A DNA stretch of 64,000 nt, from assembly GCA_003439945.1 (NCBI GenBank), contig QVRM01002377.1, positions 372,001 to 436,000 on the forward strand. Reading direction: 5' to 3'. Under the pieces are notes generated by a model, which ran no database searches, was not told where the DNA came from, and was given only the letters and a program-made list of their open reading frames with translations. Both the position numbers and the translations under genes were made by a program. Of the stretch, positions 56,300-64,000 are shown piece by piece. Each line of letters opens with the position of its first letter. Within the stretch, counting starts at the first letter, position 1. This DNA comes from Dermanyssus gallinae. Taxonomy: Eukaryota > Arthropoda > Arachnida > Mesostigmata > Dermanyssidae.

Positions 56300-57720
56300 G
56301 GCTGGATATGCAGGAGCAAGAACAAAAAGACTAAAGGAACTCTTCCCCCACCATAATAACTTTTCGAGAAAAGGGTTTGAAATGCCAGAAGGATACGAAC
56401 CGACGGAGGACGGTGTGCCCCCGGTCCTAATGCAGAAAGTCGTTTAGGCGGTCGACCGCATGAAGACTGGTAACTCCGAGGAGTAGACAGTATTCCGGCG
56501 ACGCCCGTCAGGGTGCTTTTCAGGGAGTGCCTGCGGTTGTCGCTGGCGTAGTCACCGCGATTTTTCGGAGAGGGAAAATCCCGTCTTTATGGAAGGCTGC
56601 GGAGGTAGTGTTGATTCCGACGGGCAAGGGTGGCTACAGACAAATAAGTCTCATTAACACGATTGCAAAGGGCTCTAAGAGGATCATCGAGAAACGGCTC
56701 AGATAATTTGCTGAAGAGTTCGACTACTGTTAGCGACCTAAGAGGTTTTAAAATCATAGATCCGTCTATACAGCTATACACTGAGTCCTGGCAAAGGCAG
56801 AACCTCTACACATTTCCAGACGAAGGATGCGCCAGCTGATGTCTGCGAACTTCCTAGATGTACGAAACGCGTTCAACAGGCCGCCATAGGAAATCATCCT
56901 AGAATACATTAAGAGGAAGCAATCACCCCGTACTTAGTCAGTGTGATCTCAGACTACCTGAAAAACCACAATAATCGAGCGCCGGAACTACAATGAAAAT
57001 TACGGCTGGATGATACCAATAAGACTTTGCAATCAATTAGCGAATGGATAAAAAACATACCGACGCTTGGATTGGCACTGGAGATGAGCGAGGCGGTCTT
57101 ACTCACCGGTCGGATCGTAATCGACCCAGCGAACTTTTCATTGGCAGAGAAGGGCCTCAAGATAGAGCATCTTCGCTACTTAGGGGTCTATCTAGACAGC
57201 GGAGAAGTGAACACATTAAAATTGTCACGGTAACGGCAAGGAAAGCAGCATACGATATTGCGCAGATCTTACCAAACATTCACGCGCCTAAGTGAGCGGA
57301 TGGGGAGAGACTGGTAATGTCAATGGCCGGAAAGATAGCCCTCTTTGGAAGTTCTGTCTGGTTCAGAGAGCCAAGCGAGCTTAGGAAGACCCAACAAATG
57401 ATAGCGCCTATAACCATAGAAGCATACCGTACGGCAAGTACGCTGAAATTCTTCTCCACACATGCCAAGAACAAGCAGGGAGGATTTCGTTCAATTCATC
57501 TGCGAAACAGCTAGCGACTTTGAAGTTAAAACCAAAGCCGCAAAAGAAGTCTTCAAAAAATAGGAGCGGCTCGCCCAAATACGTCCACAAAAATTCCCCA
57601 TCATAAAAGGCGACGCTGAAAGAGAACGCAGTGTTGCCGAACGGAACGGTTCTGGTCCAAAGGGAATACTTTCCGCAGGTGACCCCGGTCAATTGCTCCG
57701 ATAGACATTCACCGCTCGAA
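56300..57720 (+). mobile_element. R1-clade LINE, 5'-truncated copy
   Basis: Order is LFPHHNNFSRKGFEMPEGYE, then AVDRMKTGNSEE (RT entry 'KxGKAPGxDGIP' degraded), LWKAAEVVLIPTGKGGYRQI and SLINTIAKGSKRIIEKRL. Then NFLDVRNAFNRPP (motif A, Asp kept), IPTLGLALEMSEAVLLTGR ('GLxLAxxKTEAVLLTGRR'), LKIEHLRYLGVYLDSG, KAAYDIAQILPNIHAPK, MAGKIALFGSSVWFREPSEL and MIAPITIEAYRTAS (thumb). Motif C is lost in a deletion. Stops and shifts are spread evenly. No ORF1 or endonuclease is present. It begins about 30 bases after the previous LINE's 3' end. Confidence 0.75.
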
Positions 57721-58559
57721 CCTACACATAGTACTATTAACCGAAGACTGGATGGCTTGGAACGAAGCTTAAGGACGGCTGCGTTGCAAAAATTTTCAGA
57801 CCATTAAAACCCCTGGAGTTTTAGCCGGTAAGGTGGGTAGTCTTGCAGTGAGTTCGACACAGTTGGGCCCACATTTGAAGGTAGTGCCCGTTTGCACGTA
57901 ATGCATTTCCCGCCATTTAAGAAAATTTTCTAGAATACTCACTTCAAAAACTTGTCAACTGAGTAATACGATAAACGTCCATAAAACAATTAGACGAATA
58001 TACTCATTGCAAGGATACCGTATGGATGGTGCTCCGATCTGTGATATAATTACCAAAATCGTCATACTCTCCCCACCGATGTCGGACTCCCGTGGGGTCC
58101 CGTGTCAACAGGTGACAACCGTTCGATCTTGTCAGCCACTTATGCTATTAGGGGGTTACGCTAAATCTCCATTTGTCATCTACAAGACATATAATGGAAA
58201 AATGAAAATAACCTACCACAGCTACGATACTTTTACAGACCTCGACATGAAAACGGACAAGACCCTATCTTGAATAATAGGACCTCCCACGTAACGCACC
58301 AACCACACTGATCCTCTAACTGTGTCGGGAGAGCGCGCTTGTAGAGTTACTAATAGAAAACAGATACAGATTTGAACAAGAGACAAATAACACAAGAAAC
58401 AAATTTGAAGAAACGGTAGACCAATAGGATACACTGACCAGAATACACCGAAAAAAGGGAATATAAATTTTGCATTAAACCACTTTACAGAAAGCCTAGC
58501 CTTTAACAGCAACACCTAGCAGAAGTTATTGCAAAGTAGCAGATTAGTGCTGTGTAGAT
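57721..58559. other. Unannotated DNA
   Basis: The first part could be the R1 copy's C-terminus, too decayed to read. The ORF at 58007-58273 and its antisense are not recognised. Confidence 0.4.
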
Positions 58560-59410
58560 TAACGTGGTACGTTATGCCCAAAGCCCAGTTGCACCGAAAA
58601 TGATGATTGTGTCTGCAAATGTTGCGGTACACTATATATTAAGAGGTACCATTTCAACATATCCAGCATATCTAAAGCAATAGGGGATGTTTTAGACATA
58701 CGCAAATAATGTGTTTGGCAAAGGTTTTGGCGCAGTCTATAAAGAGTTAGCATAAAAATTGCCTCCGTGTTTTGCCACAGCTCGTTCTATCTCTGACTGA
58801 AGCACATAGATTGCATCACGCGCTTCCGACCGCTTCGGCACCAGAGTTGCTCCGGCGGAAGGATCTGATCAACCACGTATTCAATCCGTTTTATAACCAA
58901 CTTTCAGAAGATCTTCTTTAGCGCTCTTCAGATCGTTTCTAGTTTTGGTACGATAAGGCCCCCTCCATGTGCCTGGAAAGAGCTATCCAGACGGGAGAAC
59001 TGTGATACCATCTCTAGAGTTGCTGAAACTAAACAACGTTCTTTTTAGATGTTTCAAATAGTTCATGCAGCCGTGACGAAGACCGCGTTGAAGTTTACGA
59101 ATACGGCAAAGAGAAAGGTCCTCTAGAAGTTTTCGTTTTAAGGCATTCAGAAGTATAGCGCATGCTGTCATTGTTGACCGACTTTTTCTAAAGACATGTT
59201 GTCACTCAGGCATATTTTTGGTAACTTCCAAGAAATGTTCTAATCGACGGGCTGGGAGTGTAGAAAAATTGGGTACAATAAAAATCGCTTGTCAGAGACG
59301 ACGACGAGGAAACGATTTGGAACTAAGTCGAGACCAGGGGTCTTCCCGGACGGCGCTTTGTTATCGCGTCGACTACTTCGGAATCACTAAAAGGCCGCGA
59401 TAACACTTAA
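58560..59410 (-). mobile_element. LINE RT relic, heavily decayed
   Basis: Minus-strand order is PFSDSEVVDAITKRRP then GKTPGLDLVPNRFLV in the next frame (RT entry 'EVxxAIxxxxxGKAPGLDGIPNxF'), TACAILLNALKRKLLEDLSL, GGGLIVPKLETI, VIKRIEYVVDQILPPEQLWC ('xxRLexxxxxxLPxeQxGFR'). No motif B or C can be read. The general type resembles 40800-41910. Many stops and shifts are present. Confidence 0.5.
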
Positions 59411-60442
59411 CGAGCTTCATCAACGCGCTCATTCAAGAGATACTATCTCTGGACGAGCTTCTGCTAGTATGTATGCTTGAATCAAAAAGTGTTTCTAAGA
59501 AGCCCGTCGCTGATTGTGTCATGGTGTGTACGGTTATGTACTGATTCAATATGCTGATTATGTGGTGCTCTACCAAGAAAATTGCTTCCATATTCAGCAA
59601 GCATTGGTCTTTCTTGAGAAGTTCGTGACAGATACTTCGCTGGAGACAAGACAAAGGCCATTAAGTTCCGTCGTTGAGGACGCCTTGCAATAGTTGATAA
59701 CAACCTATAGATTTTGTTAACTTTTTGTCATATTCAGGTATAGAACATACGCTAAACGACACTTCGTTCTCTAGACATATAGAGCACGGTACACGTAAGA
59801 CGTCATCTAATCAACCAACTTCTTGCACTGCAGACGGCTTTAAAATGGTTTAACCTAAAAGTTGCCTCTAGAGCAGGCTATACGATTGAGTTTGTTTGGG
59901 AACATCTCAGAGCCTTGAGCTTTAAGGAACACGACCGCCTAAGCGCAACGTAATTACAACACGTAATAGGTTTTTACCAAAGCAGTCGCGACCTATTGGT
60001 GTACCTGGCTGCAGACACCCTACCTTTCACAAAGAACCTCCGGCGCCGCTTCAATGTGTGGTTAAGCAGCGAGTACAAAGAGCATTTGCTGAAGTGAGAG
60101 GTTAAGATGTCTTAAGTTGATAGGGACTTCTACAGGTCGCAAGCAATGTTAAACAACTCGTAGAAAGATGCCCAACACAAAACTCGCAACTTAAGTATGT
60201 GTTATACAATGCACAGCTTTCATCGCGCAGTGTGCATAAAAGTCGGTTTTCCCGAGGCAGACAAGCAGTGCAGCTGTTGGAACTGTGGAAAAAGCTTGCT
60301 TAATTTGCCATTGTTTGTATTGCCGAAACCTACCACCACTCCGCCATATTCGTATTTAACGCTTATAATATACACCCGACTTGAGCAATAAATGATTCAT
60401 TGCTTTAACGGCAAATGCAATTCAATCGCATAAGGCATGAAC
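59411..60442. other. Unannotated DNA, possible LINE debris
   Basis: ORFs at 59433-59703 (-) continue upstream of the RT relic and may be its linker. A plus-strand phrase near 60000-60090 (YLAADTLPFTKNLRRRFN) looks protein-like but is not recognised. Confidence 0.35.
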
Positions 60443-61142
60443 TTCGCATGTCCTTATGCTCGGCTGCATGGGCAACATTTGGCCTAAGCCTTGCAACCCT
60501 TTCTAAGATGTTCCAGGGAATCACATCTTCTGCACTATGGTTTAAACCTTAGAGTCTGCGGCAAAGTAATTTATGCTATAGCATCTAAAGCACTGTCGTT
60601 ACTGCAATGTATAATACAACCCCATGCTGTTTACGACCCAAGCAGGTCTTCCGTCGAAGTTTTGTCTGCGAATGTTATGATGGTGCGTTCAGTTGCTGAC
60701 AAAACGTTGATCTTCAGATTTTTTGTTTTAACTCGAGTCACCATAGTTGCTCCTGGTGACTTAAATGCAGCTAGGAGGGTAGCCTCTGAGATGAAGGGGT
60801 GCAGGCCGGACATTGCACATACATTACTAGAAGTGATTAAGGTGGTTCGAGTTAGAACCAAGAATCCGAAGAGCAATCTTGTGTCGGCAACTGAACGTGC
60901 CATTTTAACATGCGCAGGCAATCACATTCCATTGAAGGTCCGCATTAGTCCAGCGCAGCTTGGGGTTGTGTTATACCGCGACGCAATGCGGTGTTTTTGG
61001 GTGGTACAACATGGATATCTTTCCCGCAGACTGCAAAGTTTTAAAACCAAAGTGTAGAAGATGTGGCTGCCTGAAACATGTTAGGAAGGTTTGCAAGGCT
61101 CATGCCAAATGTTGTTGTGTGTGTAGCGACAAGCATGACGTC
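60443..61142. mobile_element. Head-to-head inverted pair of LINE ORF1 fragments
   Basis: Bases 60443-60742 read on the minus strand are homologous to 60842-61142 read on the plus strand, with a ~100-base spacer. The match covers about 300 bases at protein and DNA level. RVKTKNLKINVLSATERTII on the minus strand corresponds to RVRTKNPKSNLVSATERAIL on the plus strand. Further out, GCAGAAGATGTGATTC pairs with GTAGAAGATGTGGCTG. Two copies of one ORF1 segment have come together 5' end to 5' end. Transcription through the locus would give a long imperfect hairpin RNA. Confidence 0.8.
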
Positions 61143-61209
61143 ACGTGGGGGTTCTTAACGCATATGAGTCGTTCAAAAATTTTGAAGCAGGTCTTGCGAA
61201 ACGTTTTTT
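60770..61209 (+). pseudogene. LINE ORF1 (gag) fragment with CCHC knuckles
   Basis: RVRTKNPKSNLVSATERAIL then CAGNHIPLKVRISPAQLGVV and, after a frameshift near 60990, GWYNMDIFPADCKVLKPKCR leads to CRRCGCLKHVRKVCKAHAKC and CCVCSDKHDV. The last part fits two cysteine knuckles, CxxCGxxxHVxxxC and CxxC. This is the typical C-terminal half of a LINE ORF1 protein that coats element RNA. It is not the same family as the R1-clade ORF1 at 48108. It ends in a stop at 61209 without a following ORF2. Confidence 0.65.
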
Positions 61210-62039
61210 AGAAGCAGTCTAAGGCCCCGATTTTGCCGTCCTGTGCCCTGGAAGAATGCGTTTAACCGCCTAACAGTCTGAAAAAGTGTGTTAAGCTGAA
61301 TAACGCCGCGGTTAAAAAAATCCTGTGGACCCAGGGACAACGTTAGAGGAATAACCGAATAGGTGGTAGATTTCATGGATATCGCCGCAGATCTTGTACA
61401 GTGTTTGCTAGACAAAATCGTTATTTGTGTCAAAGAGGTCTAAACAGCGGTCACTAGTCTATTTAAAAAGTTGCTTCCTTCTCTGCGCTCATGAGTTACC
61501 GGGAGACAGATGGATATTATGTCGAGTAAAGACGTAAAAAGGACAACTTTGCGGCACTTCATTGAAACTCTTTTGCGCAATGTATTTTGCGAGCTTTCAC
61601 GTAATTAATTAAGGTGGAGAAAGGAGCAAAAGCGGCAAGCCTCCTGGAAGCTCGCAGCCAGCTTGCATAACAGCAACCGACACACGAATATTAAGACAAG
61701 CGCAACATACTCAAGATAAGCGGCCGCCACTTGGATTTTTTTAAGTAGAAGTATGAAAGCTTCAAATCAAGTTTCCCACTATTTTCCTTACTAGTAGGAC
61801 TTATTGGTCCTTAGTGAGACATGGGCCGTAGAACCCACAGTCGTCCCTAGTTCCTGTATAAAAAAAATGTCTAGCTGCGCAAACAGAGTGATCGGGTAGA
61901 TTAGGTGGGGACGTTTGTGTGTTATATGATAAAGGCGCAAAAACCTGATTTTAAAAGATAACTACGTAGTCCTTACAGGAAACGTGATAGCAAGATATTC
62001 TAGTTCTTCAGAAGCCATTGCTAGAAGAAGTAACACTAT
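61143..62039. other. Unannotated DNA, probably LINE spacer
   Basis: It lies between an ORF1 relic and an endonuclease scrap on the same strand, so it may be the degraded N-terminal part of ORF2. The minus-strand ORF at 61173-61433 is not recognised. Confidence 0.4.
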
Positions 62040-62310
62040 AATACACCGATATGGTGGACTTTCGAAAAGTGACAATACCAAGTGGTGACTTTAACTGTTC
62101 GCTTGATAAGCGTAAGACTTTCAAAAACAGTGTCAATAATCAACGGATTGGCGTCTCGCCGTATGTTGCTTGTATCTACAGCTCAAGTCTCGACCTTCGT
62201 CGCGCCTCAGGGACAGTCTACAATAGATATGTTTGCTACCAAAATAGACACAAGAGGGAACAAGAAAAGACTGGCGTTTGGCACGTGCCAGTTGTATTGG
62301 ATACATAAAC
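62040..62310 (+). pseudogene. Possible LINE endonuclease scrap
   Basis: PSGDFNCSLDKRKTFKNSVN corresponds to the apurinic-type endonuclease phrase 'xGDFNCxLDxxDRxxxxx'. The flanking residues do not clearly continue the domain. It could be the ORF2 start of the element whose ORF1 is at 60770-61209. Confidence 0.5.
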
Positions 62311-62769
62311 TCAGCCGCAATCTACATATTGCGGCCGGCCCCGTTTAAGTCGCAACCTTGAGATCACTCGTTTAAGCTTTACTTTTGGAAGTGTGCTTCC
62401 AGTGCTAGCTGTGATCAATGTTAAGCTTTATGTTACCAGCATTCTAGGCATCACTACCAACAGCGCTCCGTCAAGCGTGCAAAGTACACACCATGGCATA
62501 ATGGGCAATGTGCTTTTTGCAAACATTATATGATTGCAGCATACATCCTAGCAAAAATCCGTCTAGTTATAATCTCCCTTCATATTCGATTAAGCCGCGA
62601 CAATAAAGCGAAGAAAGCAGTGCTCCTTTAAAACAACAACCTCAATCACTCTACACCATGGCAATAAGCTGCTGTCATGTTGGAGGGCTGACGCGTCACA
62701 GTGCACACGTTCATATAGGTCAGTTGTCCTTCCCCAGTGAAAACATTTTGAGCAGTGTATATATATATA
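62311..62769. other. Unannotated DNA ending in a short (TA)n tract
   Basis: No coding signal. Bases 62757-62769 are a TA run directly against the MITE. Confidence 0.5.
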
Positions 62770-63922
62770 CAGGGTCATTCAGGGAGTATTGTACTTCTTT
62801 CGAGGTTTGATAGAACTCAGCAAGAAAATATTTTTTCCCTATAGAGGGAGGACGCGGAAACGTCTTGTTTAGGAGTGAGGATGAACTTTATAAAAGTCGT
62901 TATTCTGCCTTTTTTCTCCTACATAGTTGTACGAAATCTACGTTTGCGGGAGAACCAGTCAACGCATGAAGGAACCGATTACACCGGCGTGCTCGGAAAT
63001 TCTGCACAATGGAAGACACTTCACTAGCTTCCGTAGCAAAAAGCCAATACACAGGTTGAAAAAAGTCATAAAAAGTCGATATGTTGTTATGTCTTTCGTT
63101 AACGCTATTTCGTGAAAAATCGTAAAATGTTTCCAATATGACCAAAACTGTATGTCCAAAAGAACTCCCACGCAATAGCAAATTTAATGCCCACCACTTT
63201 CGTACCAAAGTGATGATGCTGCGTTACGTAGTTGTCAAGTTACTAAGCTTTTTCGATAGCCATATCGAAAGCGAAGGCATGCATATTTCCATAGGGCGTA
63301 TGAGAAAGTTAGGTACATATTTTGAGGTTTGGTAAAACTCAGCAAGAGAATAATTTTTCCTAGTGGAAGGAGGGGGCGGAAACGTCTTGGCAAATTTTCA
63401 CGGTTGGTTCTGAACGTGAAAACATGCACGTAAAACATAACAACTATGACTGTCGAAAACGCTTAGTTACTTGACAACTACGTAACGCAGCACCATCACC
63501 TTGGTACGAAAATGATAGGCATTAAGTTTGCTATTGCGTTAGAGTGGTCTTTTGGACGTACATTTTTGGTTGCAATGGACAAATTTTACGATTTTTCATG
63601 AAAAAGCGTTAACGTAAAATATCGACTATTCATGACTTTCCTTAATCTGGGTATTTGCTTTTTGCTACGCAAGCTAGTGAAGAATCTTCCGTTGTGCAGA
63701 ATTTTCCTCCGAACACGCCGATGTAATTGCCGACTGGTTCTCCCGCAAACGTAGATTTCGCACAACTATGTAGGAGAAAAAAGGCAGAAAAACTACTCTT
63801 ATAAACCTCACTCTTTCTCCTAAACAAGACGTTTCCGCGTCTTCCCTCCATAGAAAAAACTTATTTTCTTGCCGAGTTCTATCAAACCTCGAAAAAAGTA
63901 CAATACTCCCTGAATGACCCTG
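62770..63922. mobile_element. 1153-bp MITE with arms of nearly 0.5 kb
   Basis: It begins CAGGGTCATTCAGGGAGTAT and ends with its exact complement ATACTCCCTGAATGACCCTG. It is flanked by TA on both sides, the expected target duplication for Tc1/mariner-superfamily elements. The left arm (to about 63260) and the right arm (from about 63455) are inverted copies through nearly their whole length. Landmarks include CGGAAACGTCTTGTTTAGGA, TTCTGCCTTTTTTCTCCTAC, CGTTTGCGGGAGAACCAGTC, AAATCGTAAAAT and TGCGTTACGTAGTTGTCAAG. No transposase is encoded; ORFs on both strands are products of the arms. A third copy of an inner arm segment lies in the centre at about 63327-63392. The short form at 25293 is a deletion derivative. 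Confidence 0.9.
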
Positions 63923-64000
63923 TATAGTCACACACATACACACCTGCGTCTATCTCGTGGCTGACATATGTAAATTAGTAATTATACTACGTAAAAGAAA

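Noticed and set aside
1..64000. Endogenous virus, LTR retrotransposon or bacterial insertion
   Set aside because: No LTR pair, no protease or integrase block, no viral structural domain and no bacterial-style gene spacing was seen.

Overview
The window looks like repeat-rich, gene-poor nuclear DNA of a eukaryote. There are no operons, ribosome-binding sites or long conserved ORFs. There are many (AT)n and trinucleotide arrays, and the coding-like sequence is almost entirely decayed transposable-element protein. The element mix is R1-clade LINEs with CCHC gag knuckles, an apurinic-type endonuclease and an R1-type reverse transcriptase, together with CR1/Jockey-like LINEs, a LINE with a restriction-like C-terminal domain, and TA-targeting Tc1/mariner-superfamily transposases with MITEs. 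This fits an arthropod best, possibly a mite or tick. That assignment is inference. I could not support any cellular gene, tRNA, rRNA, CRISPR array or virus.

Layout. 0-22 kb is mostly unannotatable intergenic DNA. It holds a tRNA-like SINE copy (~0.35-0.6 kb), a CR1/Jockey-like LINE with ORF1 and an RT scrap (3.0-3.9 kb), another RT scrap (9.85-10.2 kb), long (AT)n tracts and a CAG/CAA/ACG-rich stretch (20.4-21.2 kb). 22.5-27 kb is a nest of relics: the 3' half of a LINE with a tandemly duplicated 330-bp segment, a minus-strand R1 RT piece, a second copy of the first LINE's RT, a 440-bp MITE, a CR1-like RT piece and an R1 thumb piece. 27-36 kb is sparse, with a palindrome cluster (28.24-28.40 kb) and a second SINE copy (30.19 kb).

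36.2-39.4 kb holds two minus-strand copies of a DDE transposase. One carries a subterminal region that also occurs in the MITE family. 40.8-46.3 kb carries minus-strand LINE relics and a plus-strand DDE relic. 47.1-52.7 kb is two head-to-tail R1-clade copies; the first has ORF1, endonuclease and RT. 54.1-57.7 kb is the best preserved stretch: a LINE with RT plus restriction-like C-terminus, followed by another R1 copy. 58.5-62.3 kb holds further LINE debris, including a ~300-bp-arm head-to-head inverted duplication of an ORF1 zinc-knuckle region. 62.77-63.92 kb is a 1.15-kb MITE with arms close to 0.5 kb and TA flanks.

The main result is a probable autonomous/non-autonomous transposon pair. 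The DDE element at 36.2-37.3 kb and the MITEs at 25.3 and 62.8 kb appear to belong to one family. Nearly every reading frame carries stops or frameshifts, so these are fossils.
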